The notes: generated from the sequence alone by a model not told the origin. DNA of 64,000 nt from Rhizobium sp. CB3090 (GCF_029714285.1 NZ_CP121662.1:2418001-2482000), one strand, 5' to 3'; numbered from the stretch's first letter, positions 36,892 through 45,775 are shown. Numbers and translations are program-made.

Positions 36892-36992
36892 AGAGCAATT
36901 CCAGGAAAAGTGCGAAGCGGTTTTCCGTCCGGAATGCTTGGAAATAAAGGGGTAGAGCGGGAAAGCGATTCCGTGAAACGCTGAACGGCTCT
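36892..36992. repeat. Dispersed ~100-bp palindromic element, copy 1
   Basis: Begins AGAGCAATTCCAGGAAAAG and ends CTGAACGGCTCT, with terminal inverted AGAGC/GCTCT. A second full copy lies at 62153-62255 with the same order of blocks (AGCAATTCCAGGAAAAG, GCGGTTTTCCGTCC, TAGAGCGG, GATTCCGTGAAA). A fragment lies near 37877. No coding capacity. Confidence 0.9.
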
Positions 36993-37004
36993 AGATGTTT
37001 GATC

Positions 37005-37052
37005 AGGCATGATCTTACCCACAAGCCGCTTCGCATGTTTGGGATCATGCCT
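37005..37052. repeat. Dispersed ~48-bp CATGATC palindromic element, copy 1
   Basis: Perfect 10-bp ends AGGCATGATC (37005-37014) / GATCATGCCT (37043-37052) around a CCGCTTCGCATGTTT core. A related copy lies at 51205-51253. It ends 18 bases before the DeoR start, so its hairpin would be in that gene's leader. Confidence 0.85.
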
Positions 37053-37069
37053 TAGATAGGATCGATACC

Positions 37070-37879
37070 ATGTCGGACATCTCGCAGGTGCCGCTTCATT
37101 CGAACCATCGGGAACGCGAGATCCTGGAGGAGCTTCGGCTTGCAGGCGGCGCAAGCCGTATTCAGTTTCTCGCCGAGCGGCTGGCGGTTTCCGAGGAGAC
37201 CATTCGCCGCAATATCCGCAGCCTGGAAGCCAATGGCCTCGTCACCAAGGTGCATGGCGGAGTTCATATCAAGGACTCGATCATCGAGCAGCCGCTGCAT
37301 TTCCGGATGAACGAGAATGCCGAGGCCAAACGCATGATCGCGGCCCGTGTTGCGGCGATGATCCAGAACGGCGATACGCTCTTCCTCGACATCGGCTCCA
37401 CGACGGCTTTCATCGCCGTCGCGCTACAGAAACATCAGAACCTCTTCGTCGTCACCAATGCCGTCTCGGTGGCGCATGCGCTGGCGACCCGCAACGGCAA
37501 TCGCGTTTTCTTCGCAGGCGGCGAGCTGCGCAGCCACGATGGCGGTGCCTTCGGCACGGAAGCGACCAACTTCCTGCGCCGCTTCAATGTTCGCCATGCT
37601 ATATTGTCCGTCGGCGCCGTGAATGCCGTCTCCGGCTTCATGCTGCACGATCTTGAAGAGGCGGAATATTCCCGCGAAGCATCGCGGCGCGCCGAAAACC
37701 GCATCATCGTCGCCGACAGCGCCAAATTCGGTCGCAGCGCCCCGATCATCATCGATGATCCCGCCATGTACGACGTGATGGTCACCGACGACATGCCGCC
37801 CCCGGATATCCGCGCCATGCTCGACCGCAACGAAATCGACCTCGTCATCGCCAATCAGCGCCGGATGGAGCAGCTCTAA
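37070..37879 (+). CDS. DeoR/GlpR-family transcriptional regulator
   Basis: Repressor of sugar or related catabolic genes that senses a phosphorylated metabolite. N-terminal helix-turn-helix (REREILEELRLAGGASRIQFLAERLAVSEETIRRNIRSLEANGLVTKVHGG) and a C-terminal DeoR sensor domain with DIGSTTAFIAVAL and VADSAKFGRSAP. Length 269. Divergent from the kinase-flavoprotein operon, whose kinase product could be the sensed phosphate ester. AGGA lies nine bases before the ATG. Confidence 0.92.
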   Translation: MSDISQVPLHSNHREREILEELRLAGGASRIQFLAERLAVSEETIRRNIRSLEANGLVTKVHGGVHIKDSIIEQPLHFRMNENAEAKRMIAARVAAMIQNGDTLFLDIGSTTAFIAVALQKHQNLFVVTNAVSVAHALATRNGNRVFFAGGELRSHDGGAFGTEATNFLRRFNVRHAILSVGAVNAVSGFMLHDLEEAEYSREASRRAENRIIVADSAKFGRSAPIIIDDPAMYDVMVTDDMPPPDIRAMLDRNEIDLVIANQRRMEQL

Positions 37880-37915
37880 AGCAAGTGCAGGAAAAGCGCG
37901 CTCCGTTCCCGTTAT
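37877..37915. repeat. Probable fragment of the ~100-bp element
   Basis: TAAAGCAAGTGCAGGAAAAG resembles the first 20 bases of the full element at 62152 with two mismatches, then the similarity fades. It begins at the DeoR stop codon, just as the 62153 copy begins at a stop codon. Confidence 0.5.
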
Positions 37916-37919
37916 GGCT

Positions 37920-38801
37920 TTAACTCCTGCACATGGCTTCCAGGGTCAGCGCCGCCTTGCTGGCATGTCGCTCTTTGTGACGCAGCAGACGGAAGCTGCG
38001 GACGGGCAGGTCGAAAGCCGCACGCACAAGTAATCCCTGTTGCAGATAAGCCATGGCCGCGGCACTGGAAATCGCCGCGGCGCTTTGTCCGTAGCAGACG
38101 GCCGACAAGACGGCCTCGTTCGACGGCAGCACCAGCGCGACGCCAAGATCATGTGGCGATGTACCAAGCTTGATGATTGCATTTTCGAATTCGGATCGCG
38201 TCCCCGAACCTTCCTCGCGCATCACCCACGAGGTACCCGAGGCAAGATCGTCAACGCTCAGCTTCCGACCGTCGGCCCAGGGATGACTTGGCGGCACGAC
38301 GATGACAAGCGCATCCTGCGCGACAACTTTCATCGACAAAGCCGGCGTATCCACCTCCCCTTCGACGAAGCCCAATTCGGCGGTGCCTTCGATGACCGCC
38401 TCGATGACCGTACGTGTATTGCCGATCGTCAAATCGAGCTCGATGCCGGGATATTCGCGATGAAAGCGCATCAGCAAGGGCGGCAGCCAATAGCTGGCAA
38501 TAGTCTGACTGGCACGCAGGCTGAGCCGGCCGCGCTGCAGGCCGCCGAGTTCGGAAAGCATGAGCTCCGCCGATCGCACGCGAGCCAGCGTCGCCTTCGC
38601 CTCGCTGAGAAAGATCCGGCCGGTTTCCGTCAGCTCGATCCGCCGGCCGACCCGATGAAACAGCTCGATGCCATAATAGCCTTCGAGGTTCTTGATGGCG
38701 GCGCTGACGGCCGAGGGCGTCAGATGGATTGCCTGTGCCGCGTGGGTCAGGTGTTCCCGCTCGGCGACGGCGACAAAAATAGCGAGTTGCTCGAATGTCA
38801 T
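37920..38801 (-). CDS. LysR-family regulator (YeiE/CbbR-like), adjacent to yeiH
   Basis: LysR regulator of 293 residues. Helix-turn-helix domain MTFEQLAIFVAVAEREHLTHAAQAIHLTPSAVSAAIKNLEGYYGIELFHRVGRRIELTETG, then effector domain with RASQTIASYWLPPLLMRFHREYPGIEL and GSGTRSEFENA. It resembles YeiE, the usual neighbour and regulator of yeiH, more than general LysR proteins. Divergent from the yeiH-like gene with an imperfect dyad between them. Confidence 0.9.
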   Translation of the reverse strand: MTFEQLAIFVAVAEREHLTHAAQAIHLTPSAVSAAIKNLEGYYGIELFHRVGRRIELTETGRIFLSEAKATLARVRSAELMLSELGGLQRGRLSLRASQTIASYWLPPLLMRFHREYPGIELDLTIGNTRTVIEAVIEGTAELGFVEGEVDTPALSMKVVAQDALVIVVPPSHPWADGRKLSVDDLASGTSWVMREEGSGTRSEFENAIIKLGTSPHDLGVALVLPSNEAVLSAVCYGQSAAAISSAAAMAYLQQGLLVRAAFDLPVRSFRLLRHKERHASKAALTLEAMCRS

Positions 38802-38809
38802 AGGAAATC

Positions 38810-38826
38810 ATTCTAATTAATCGAAT
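38810..38826. promoter_or_regulatory. Candidate LysR site upstream of yeiH
   Basis: Imperfect palindrome beginning ATTC and ending GAAT over 17 bases, AT-rich, immediately before the LysR start in the divergent region. It fits a T-N11-A style LysR box. A near-perfect Shine-Dalgarno AGGAGGTGA (38862-38870) in this region has no usable start codon at normal spacing. Confidence 0.4.
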
Positions 38827-38917
38827 AAAACATAGGATAATATTCGATGGATGTCGACATCAGGAGGTGAGACTTTCTCGTCATAGAAAATTCTCCATAG
38901 CCAAACGGCGGTCCCGC

Positions 38918-39940
38918 ATGCCCCTTTTCAGACGAGCCCATATCATCCTTCCCGGCCTTATCCTTACGAGCCTCGTGGCCCTTCTCGCCTATGCCTTCGA
39001 GCGTATAGAGATCGGCATTTTCGGTCGCCGGTGGATCGAGAGCCTGGTGCTCGCCATTGCGCTCGGCATTGTCGTCTGCACCGTAAAGCCGCTGACGCCC
39101 GCACTGCGCCCCGGCATCGATTTCAGCGCCAAGATCCTGCTTGAAATTGCCATTGTCCTGCTTGGCTCCTCGATCAGCCTCTCGGCCATCAGCGGCGCCG
39201 GTGTCTGGTTGATCGCCGGCATTGCCATCGTCGTCGTGTTGTCGATCGCAGCGACCTATATGACCGGCCGGCTGCTTGGCCTGCCACCGAAACTGGCGAC
39301 GCTGATTGCCTGCGGCAATTCCATCTGCGGCAACTCGGCCATCGTTGCCGTTGCGCCGGTCATCGAGGCCGGTTCGGAGGAGATTGCCGCCGCTCTTGCC
39401 TTCACCGCCGTACTTGGCATCGCCGCCGTCTTCCTGCTGCCGCTTCTCTATTTCCACGCCGGCATGAGCGTGCCGCAATATGGCGTGCTGGCAGGATTGA
39501 CCGTCTATGCTGTGCCGCAGGTGCTTGCCGCGACCGCGCCGGTCAGCCTCCTTGCGGTGCAGACCGGTACCCTGGTCAAGCTGATCCGCGTGCTGATGCT
39601 CGGGCCTGTCATCTTCCTGCTCGGCATTATCACCAAGACCAAAACGGCGGGGATGGACAGCCGCACAGGCCAGCATCACTCGCTGGTTCCCTGGTTCATC
39701 TGCGGCTTTCTAGGGCTGATGGCCCTGCGCTCTTTCGGCTTGATCCCGGACGCATTGATCGCGCAGATGGCGGTGATATCCAACATCCTGACGGTGATTG
39801 CCATGGCAGCACTCGGCCTGTCCGTGAACATCCGTTCCGTTGCCCATGCCGGCGGCCGGGTCATCACGGCAGCCACGCTGTCGCTGCTGGCGCTCGGTGG
39901 CATCAGCTATGGGTTGATTGCCGCTCTTCAAATCCGGTAG
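38918..39940 (+). CDS. YeiH-family putative sulfate exporter
   Basis: Inner-membrane protein of the UPF0324/YeiH (PSE) family, 340 residues, about ten helices. Motifs include PGLILTSLVALLAYAFE, LLEIAIVLLGSSISLSAI, CGNSICGNSAIVAVAPVI and GLTVYAVPQVLAATAPV. The start at MPLFRRAHIILPGL matches the usual N terminus; an upstream GTG (38867) overlaps its own ribosome-site-like sequence and is unlikely. The 3' end overlaps the convergent GGDEF-EAL gene. Role in sulfur-compound export is by homology only. Confidence 0.87.
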   Translation: MPLFRRAHIILPGLILTSLVALLAYAFERIEIGIFGRRWIESLVLAIALGIVVCTVKPLTPALRPGIDFSAKILLEIAIVLLGSSISLSAISGAGVWLIAGIAIVVVLSIAATYMTGRLLGLPPKLATLIACGNSICGNSAIVAVAPVIEAGSEEIAAALAFTAVLGIAAVFLLPLLYFHAGMSVPQYGVLAGLTVYAVPQVLAATAPVSLLAVQTGTLVKLIRVLMLGPVIFLLGIITKTKTAGMDSRTGQHHSLVPWFICGFLGLMALRSFGLIPDALIAQMAVISNILTVIAMAALGLSVNIRSVAHAGGRVITAATLSLLALGGISYGLIAALQIR

Positions 39941-41725
39941 ATCCGGCATTGTCGTGGGAATTGCCGGAAGTCCGGTGCGGATCCGGCTTCTGAGCCGATG
40001 CCAACAGCACCGCGATTTCGCTTCCCGGCGAAGGATAGCCGATCGCATAACCCTGAAGTCTGTCACAACCCGCGCGTGGTCCTCGGTTTCCACGCCTTCG
40101 GCGATGACTTCAACGCTGAGCGCCCTTGCTATTTCCACGATCGCGCCCACCATGCGGCGCTGTTCGTCCGAAACGGTAATTGCCGTCACCAACTGCCGAT
40201 CGATCTTCAGCCGCTTCGGCTTCAGTTTCACAAGGCCGATCAATGAGGCATGACCGGAGCCGAAATCGTCGATTTCGATCTCGATACCCATCTTTTTGAT
40301 CGCGTCGATATTGGCGAGCACCTTGTCGTCGGGATCGTCGAGGAAGATCGTCTCGATCAGTTCGAAGGCAATGGCATGGCTTGGTATATTCTGAGCTTGC
40401 AGCCGTTCAATCAGGTGCGGATCGGCCAGACGGTTTCCCGAGATGTTGACGGCGATACGCGGCGGCATCAGGCCTTGCAGGGCCCAGTTGGCGCGGTCGA
40501 ACAATACGCGGTTCAGGATGGCCGCATCGATCTCCGCCGTCAGCCCGTATTCCTCAGCCACCTTGAGGAAGGCTGCGGGCGCCAGCAGTCCCTTCTCCGG
40601 ATGCCACCATCGGGCCAGAGCCTCCAGTCCCACGATCCGTCGGCTGCGCGCATCCACTTGGATTTGGTAGAACGGCACGATTTCATGCCGGATCAGCGCC
40701 AATCGCAATTCCTCTGCCAATTGCCGTTCGGCCTGCAGATCGGATTGTAGTTTCGGCGTGAAGAATTCGACACGGTTGCGGCCCAATTTCTTTGCTTGAT
40801 AAAGGGCGATATCAGATTCCGCCAGCAGATTGCCGGCCCCGCCCACGGTGCTCCAGGCCGCCCCGATCGAAGCTCCCACCTGCAGCATGTCATGGCCGAA
40901 GCGGACATCGCACCTCAGCCGCCAGAGAATATCATCGGCAATGGTTTTGAGTTCATCGACACCATTGAGATTGACCAGCATCACGACGAATTCGTCACCG
41001 CCAATGCGGGCGACCATATCATCAGCCGCAATCGCGCCGGAAATCCGCACCGCCGCATTCTGCAGCGTCAAATCGCCAGCCGCATGCCCCCATTTATCGT
41101 TGATCTGCTTGAAACAGTCGAGATCGATGTGGAGGACGGCCAGCGTCTTGACCGCCGCATCGGCGCGCAGCTCCGCCAACCGGCGATCGAAGTAGCGGCG
41201 GTTGGGCAGGCCGGTCAGATAGTCGTGGTCGGCAGCGTGCTCGATACGGGCCCGGCTCTGCTCCAGCGCAATAGCGCGCGCTTCCGCGACCGCTTTCTGG
41301 TCGGTCAGCTCGCGGTTCAGCAGGACATCGGCTGTGACATCCCACTCCGCACCGATGAAGGACGGCTCGCCATCAGGTCCCTCATAGAAATGGGCGCGCG
41401 AGCGCAGATAGCGCACCGTTCCGTCAGGTAGGATGATGCGAAATTGTGAGTTGTAGAAACCTTTTTCCACAACCGCCATATCGAACTCGGCGACAGCCCG
41501 CTCGGCATCGTCGGGGTGAAGAGCGTTCAGCCAGATCTCAGAGGGCACTTTGCGATCGGTACGGCCGGTCTGATAGAGCTTGTGCATCTGCGGATCCCAG
41601 AGCACTTCCTCTTCGTTCAGATTATGCTCCCAGACGCCGATTTGAGACGTCTCCAGCGCCAGTTCCAGCCTTCTCAAAAGGTTCTGGAACTCCTGTTCGG
41701 ATCGCGCTGACACCGTCTCTTCCAC
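39710..41725 (-). CDS. PAS-GGDEF-EAL protein with frameshifted EAL domain
   Basis: Cyclic-di-GMP enzyme, GTG start after GAGGGG. Order: PAS (about 20-130), GGDEF (about 160-325, intact RIGGDEFVVML), EAL (from about 335: GLEALARW, VNISGN, FELIETIF, DDFGSG, LKIDR, EGVET). After EGVETEDHAR (about residue 552, near 40067) the frame shifts. The other frame reads CDRLQGYAIGYPSP and ends 54 codons later at 39903, where a normal protein would stop. Family spacing implies 16 missing bases. The product instead runs into unrelated sequence antisense to yeiH. Cyclase activity may remain; phosphodiesterase activity is probably lost with the GCDxxQG motif. Confidence 0.88.
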   Translation of the reverse strand: MEETVSARSEQEFQNLLRRLELALETSQIGVWEHNLNEEEVLWDPQMHKLYQTGRTDRKVPSEIWLNALHPDDAERAVAEFDMAVVEKGFYNSQFRIILPDGTVRYLRSRAHFYEGPDGEPSFIGAEWDVTADVLLNRELTDQKAVAEARAIALEQSRARIEHAADHDYLTGLPNRRYFDRRLAELRADAAVKTLAVLHIDLDCFKQINDKWGHAAGDLTLQNAAVRISGAIAADDMVARIGGDEFVVMLVNLNGVDELKTIADDILWRLRCDVRFGHDMLQVGASIGAAWSTVGGAGNLLAESDIALYQAKKLGRNRVEFFTPKLQSDLQAERQLAEELRLALIRHEIVPFYQIQVDARSRRIVGLEALARWWHPEKGLLAPAAFLKVAEEYGLTAEIDAAILNRVLFDRANWALQGLMPPRIAVNISGNRLADPHLIERLQAQNIPSHAIAFELIETIFLDDPDDKVLANIDAIKKMGIEIEIDDFGSGHASLIGLVKLKPKRLKIDRQLVTAITVSDEQRRMVGAIVEIARALSVEVIAEGVETEDHARVVTDFRVMRSAILRREAKSRCCWHRLRSRIRTGLPAIPTTMPDLPDLKSGNQPIADATERQQRQRGCRDDPAAGMGNGTDVHGQAECCHGNHRQDVGYHRHLRDQCVRDQAERAQGHQP

Positions 41726-41860
41726 CGAGTCGCCCCTCTGGACACATGGAAGTTTGCATGATTTCGGCGATATCTTTGCACCACTCCCTTTAACGATATT
41801 TAATAACCTCTCGATAGGTACCGGCTTTCGTCCGCAACTCTCGGTGCAATCAATTTGTGG

Positions 41861-43645
41861 TTAATGATTATGGCGCGGCGGATTGGCCGCGAGGTTGCGG
41901 AAATCGGCAGCGCCGTCGAGCACCGCGCCATCTGAAAGTTGCGTGACCGAACGGCGGTAGATGCGTTGCCAAGGCGTCGCATCCGGCGGAACCGCAGGAA
42001 TCCCGTCCTCCTTGCGCCGCTCGATTTCAGTCTCGTCCACCAACATGTTGCAGCGGCCGTGATTGAAATCGATGCGAATGGTGTCGCCGGTCCTCAGCCA
42101 TGCGAGGCCGCCGCCAGCCGCACTTTCCGGCGAGGCGTTCAGGATCGACGGGCTGTCGGCGGTACCCGACTGGCGGCCGTCGCCGATCGTCGGCAGGCTG
42201 CTGATGCCCCGCTTCAGCAGCGCATCCGGCGGCTGCATGTTGACGACTTCGGCAGAGCCCGGCCAACCGATCGGCCCGGCCCCGCGAATAACGAGAATCG
42301 TGTTCTCATCGATACCGAGATCGGCATCGTTGATGCGCTTGTGATAATCCTCCGATCCGTCGAACACCACCGCCCGGCCTTCGAACACGCCCTCGCGGCC
42401 CGGCTCCTGCAGATAGCGACGACGGAAATCCTCTGAAACGACGCTCATCTTCATGATGGCGAAATCGAAGAGATTGCCCTTCAGCACCAGGAAGCCGGCC
42501 CGCTCCTTCAAAGGCTCTCCGAAAGGACGGATAACCTCGCGATCCGTTGCTTCCCTGCCTTTCAGGTTGTCGGCCATCGTCTTGCCGGTAACGGTCGGAC
42601 AGTCACCATCGAGTTTGCCGGCCTGCAGCAGCTCCCACATGACGGCCGGCACGCCGCCGGCGCGATGGAAGCGCTCGCCAAGATAGGCGCCCGCCGGCTG
42701 CACATTAGCCAGCAGCGGAATGTCGAATCCATGGATCTGCCAATCATCCGGGTGAAGCTCGACGCCGGCATGCTTTGCCATGGCTGCAATATGTGGCTGC
42801 GCATTGGTTGAGCCGCCGATCGCCGAATTCACCCGGATCGCATTGAGGAAAGCCTGCCGGGTCAATATGTCTGACGGCTTGATGCCCTCGAGCACCAGCT
42901 CGACGGCGCGGCGGCCGGTGCGATAGGCCATCTGCCCGCGTTCGCGATAGGCGCCGGGAATGGCGGCGCAGCCGGTGAGCGACATGCCGAGCGCCTCGGC
43001 CATGGCGTTCATGGTCAAGGCCGTGCCCATGGTATTGCAATGGCCGATCGAAGGCGCCGAGGCGAGCGATGCCTCCATGAAGCCCTCTTCATCGATCTCG
43101 CCGGCCGCCAGCTTGCGGCGCGAACGCCAGATCACCGTGCCGGAACCGGCCAACTCGCCGTCGTGCCAGCCGTCCAGCATCGGACCGCCGGAGAGGACGA
43201 TCGCCGGAATATTGACCGTGGAGGCCGCCATCAGCGCCGACGGCGTGGTCTTGTCGCAGCCCGTCGTCAACACGACGCCGTCGAGCGGATAGCCGTAAAG
43301 CACCTCGACAAGGCCGAGATAGGCGAGATTGCGGTCGAGTGCCGCCGTCGGGCGCTTGCAATTCTCGAAGATCGGATGGGTCGGGAATTCGATCGGAATG
43401 CCGCCGGCATCGCGAATGCCGTCGCGGACACGCTTCGCGAGATCGAGGTGATGGCGGTTGCAAGGCGTCAGGTCGCTGCCGCTCTGGGCAATGCCGATGA
43501 TCGGCTTGCCGGAGCGCAGCTCTTCCGGCGTGATGCCGTAATTCATGAAGCGCTCGAGGTAGAGCGCGGTCATATCGATATGATCGGGATTGTCGAACCA
43601 GTCCTGCGAGCGCAGACGACGCTTGGATGTGCCGTTGTCGGTCAT
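41861..43645 (-). CDS. IlvD/Edd-family sugar-acid dehydratase
   Basis: Iron-sulfur dehydratase, 594 residues. Cluster and active-site motifs are [26 protein letters not shown] and [27 protein letters not shown], then [16 protein letters not shown]. Sequence style (YLERFMNYG...) is that of arabonate/xylonate-type aldonic acid dehydratases, not of the branched-chain amino acid enzyme. Start at MTDNGTSK with GAGGAAG upstream. Last gene of an operon with two dehydrogenases acting on four-carbon or longer sugar acids; it would remove water from an aldonate to give a 2-keto-3-deoxy acid. Confidence 0.88.
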   Translation of the reverse strand: MTDNGTSKRRLRSQDWFDNPDHIDMTALYLERFMNYGITPEELRSGKPIIGIAQSGSDLTPCNRHHLDLAKRVRDGIRDAGGIPIEFPTHPIFENCKRPTAALDRNLAYLGLVEVLYGYPLDGVVLTTGCDKTTPSALMAASTVNIPAIVLSGGPMLDGWHDGELAGSGTVIWRSRRKLAAGEIDEEGFMEASLASAPSIGHCNTMGTALTMNAMAEALGMSLTGCAAIPGAYRERGQMAYRTGRRAVELVLEGIKPSDILTRQAFLNAIRVNSAIGGSTNAQPHIAAMAKHAGVELHPDDWQIHGFDIPLLANVQPAGAYLGERFHRAGGVPAVMWELLQAGKLDGDCPTVTGKTMADNLKGREATDREVIRPFGEPLKERAGFLVLKGNLFDFAIMKMSVVSEDFRRRYLQEPGREGVFEGRAVVFDGSEDYHKRINDADLGIDENTILVIRGAGPIGWPGSAEVVNMQPPDALLKRGISSLPTIGDGRQSGTADSPSILNASPESAAGGGLAWLRTGDTIRIDFNHGRCNMLVDETEIERRKEDGIPAVPPDATPWQRIYRRSVTQLSDGAVLDGAADFRNLAANPPRHNH

Positions 43646-43652
43646 GTCTTCC

Positions 43653-44537
43653 TCAGGTCTTTCGTCGAGCATTCTTTTCTTCCAGATGCGCCAGCAAGCC
43701 GCTGTGATCGCTTTCACCGCCGCCCTGCTCCACGAATTCGGCGAACTCCGCCCTGACGGCCTCGGTCAACGGCAGATGCAGCGACAAGCTTTGAGCAGCG
43801 GCAAGAACGGCGTCGAGATCTTTCAATTGGTTGCGCGACGTGCCGCCGGGTACGAAATTGCGCTCGATCATGCGCTGACCATGCAGCTCCAGAATCCGGC
43901 TTTCGGCAAAACCGCCGCGAATGGCAGCGCGAAACGCCTCACGCGAACCGCCGCCGGCTTCGACCAGAAGCATGGCTTCCGCAATCGCGCCGATGGTGAC
44001 CGCCACGATCTGCTGATTGCCGAGCTTGGCGAGCTGGCCGGCGCCGCTTGGTCCCACACGGGTAACCCGGCCGAGCGGGGCCAGCACGTCCCGGACACTA
44101 TCGATGATTTCGGCCTCGCCGCCCGCCATGATTGCCAGCGTTCCGGCGGCTGCACCAACCACGCCGCCGGAAACGGGAGCATCGATATGATGAACGCCGC
44201 GCTCCGCCAGCTTTGCCGCGTTCTCGCGGGCGAGCGGCGGCGGAATGGAGCTATTGTCGATCACGATGGCGCCGGGCTCCAATGCTTCCGCAACACCGCT
44301 TCCGAACAGCACCTCACTGACCGCGCCGGCATTGGTCAGCATGGTGAACAAGACGGCGGCCCCCTTGGCGGCCTCCGCTGCCGTCGCAGCGACGGTCGCT
44401 CCATCGGCCGCCAATGCATCAGCCTTGCTCCGATCGCGATTCCAGACGGTGACGGCAAAGCCCCCAGCGAGCAACCGCCTCGCCATCGGGGCTCCCATCA
44501 GCCCAGCTCCGAGAAAAGCGATCTTCCGACCGGTCAT
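43653..44537 (-). CDS. Beta-hydroxyacid dehydrogenase (HIBADH/LtnD-like)
   Basis: NAD-dependent 3-hydroxyisobutyrate-dehydrogenase-family enzyme, 294 residues. Rossmann start [19 protein letters not shown], catalytic region [25 protein letters not shown] and Lys in [13 protein letters not shown]. LtnD-type members oxidise L-threonate or D-erythronate at C2. The start overlaps the stop of the DenD-like gene (ATGA) and the IlvD-type gene follows 7 bases on, so the three are one operon. Confidence 0.88.
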   Translation of the reverse strand: MTGRKIAFLGAGLMGAPMARRLLAGGFAVTVWNRDRSKADALAADGATVAATAAEAAKGAAVLFTMLTNAGAVSEVLFGSGVAEALEPGAIVIDNSSIPPPLARENAAKLAERGVHHIDAPVSGGVVGAAAGTLAIMAGGEAEIIDSVRDVLAPLGRVTRVGPSGAGQLAKLGNQQIVAVTIGAIAEAMLLVEAGGGSREAFRAAIRGGFAESRILELHGQRMIERNFVPGGTSRNQLKDLDAVLAAAQSLSLHLPLTEAVRAEFAEFVEQGGGESDHSGLLAHLEEKNARRKT

Positions 44538-45520
44538 GCAATGCGTCCTTCCAATTCGTCTTCGATATGGACCTGAATGATCTCGTCGAAAGAGCTTTCG
44601 GCCACAAAACCCAACTCCCTCGCCCGCGTCGCCGTAAAGCCTTGGGCCCAACCGGAGACGATGCGCATTATCATCTCGTCCGGCTCGCGGCGGATCAATT
44701 TTACCGCCTTCTCGCCGGCAATGCGACGCAAAGCCTCGATCTGCTCGCCAACCGTGGCGCTGACGCCCGGCATGGAGAGATTTCGGTCAGCCCCGACAGG
44801 CGCAAGATCGATCGTCGCGCCATGAACGAGAAATCCGACTGCCGAACGCGGCGAGGCATGCCAATGCCGCACGTCCTCCGGCACCGGCAACACGGCTTCC
44901 TGGCCGATCAGCGGCTCGCGCAATATGCCGGAGAAGAAACCGGAGGCCGCCCTGTTCGGCTTGCCGGGACGAATGCAGATGGTCGGCAGGCGAATACCGA
45001 TGCTGTCGAAAATGCCGCGCCGCGTATAGTCGGCCAGCAGCAGTTCGCTGATCGCCTTCTGCGTACCATAGCTGGTGAGAGGCGTCAGATGGAAATCGTC
45101 GGGAATAGGCGTCGGAAAAGGTGAGCCGAAAACAGCGCAGGAAGAAGTAAAGACGATGCGCGGATGATAGCCGTCCTCGGCATGGGCGGCTCGGATCGCT
45201 TCGAAGAGCTGCCGGGTGCCGTCGAGATTGATGCGGTAGCCCTTGTCGAAATCGAGTTCCGCCTCGCCCGAAACGATCGCCGCGAGATGGAAGATCACAT
45301 CCGGCCGGCGGGCGATGATCTTCTCCGCCGCTCCTGGCGCAGACAGATCCCGGGCACGCGCCTTCACCTTGCCGGTAAAACCCTGCGGCAGAGGCGGCTC
45401 GACGACATCGACCAATGTCAGCCTGGTGATCTCCCGGCCGCCGAGACCGCCATCGGCGATCAACCGTGCCGTCAATTTTCGGCCGATCATGCCGGCTGCT
45501 CCGATGATGGCGATGTGCAT
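44534..45520 (-). CDS. denD: D-erythronate dehydrogenase-like (DenD) NAD-dependent epimerase/dehydratase family
   Basis: Extended short-chain dehydrogenase, 328 residues. NAD motif IIGAAGMIGRKLTARL, FHLAAIVSGEAELDFDKGYRINLDG and active-site SSCAVFG with SYGTQK (YxxxK). The AAIVSGEAE segment and GIRLPTICIRPGKPN are, as I recall the family, characteristic of DenD, which oxidises D-erythronate to 2-keto-D-erythronate. First gene of the sugar-acid operon, after a strong GGGAGG site. The specific symbol is a family-based assignment. Confidence 0.8.
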   Translation of the reverse strand: MHIAIIGAAGMIGRKLTARLIADGGLGGREITRLTLVDVVEPPLPQGFTGKVKARARDLSAPGAAEKIIARRPDVIFHLAAIVSGEAELDFDKGYRINLDGTRQLFEAIRAAHAEDGYHPRIVFTSSCAVFGSPFPTPIPDDFHLTPLTSYGTQKAISELLLADYTRRGIFDSIGIRLPTICIRPGKPNRAASGFFSGILREPLIGQEAVLPVPEDVRHWHASPRSAVGFLVHGATIDLAPVGADRNLSMPGVSATVGEQIEALRRIAGEKAVKLIRREPDEMIMRIVSGWAQGFTATRARELGFVAESSFDEIIQVHIEDELEGRIA

Positions 45521-45700
45521 AGAATCCTCCCTCGTGAATGACCGTTAGCGGGCGGCTCCTCCGGCCCGACGTACGTCAATCATGTGCCTAACTGTTTGAT
45601 AAACCCATGACGTCAGCATGCAAATGAAATTGGCGGACAAGGGGCAAAATCTTTGAAAAACAGATTGGCCGAAATGGAAAATATCAAAGCTAAAGTGAGA

Positions 45701-45733
45701 TAAAAAATAGGGCGGAACCTTGCGGTCCCGCCC
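45701..45733 (-). terminator. Terminator of the RND pump operon
   Basis: On minus, GGGCGGGAC (45733-45725) pairs with GTTCCGCCC (45718-45710) with one mismatch, followed by TATTTTTTA. It lies 43 bases after the pump gene stop. Confidence 0.88.
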
Positions 45734-45775
45734 ACGGCATATCGGGCACTGGGGGTACTGCCCGACACGGCTCTC

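Larger units (their letters stand above)
36636..37069. promoter_or_regulatory. Divergent control region, kinase operon / DeoR gene
   Basis: This 434-base gap carries no gene. Near the kinase start lies a palindrome AAATGA-AACGA-TCATTT (36717-36733), on one strand containing TTTCATTT; DeoR-family regulators often use such repeats. A small CTAAT-CCCT-ATTAG dyad sits at 36767-36780. The DeoR-proximal part is filled by two dispersed repeats (36892-36992 and 37005-37052). Confidence 0.5.

Noticed and set aside
39710..40066. C-terminal 119 residues of the GGDEF-EAL open frame as a real domain
   Set aside because: The sequence is out-of-frame translation after the deletion and antisense to yeiH; the family sequence continues in another frame.
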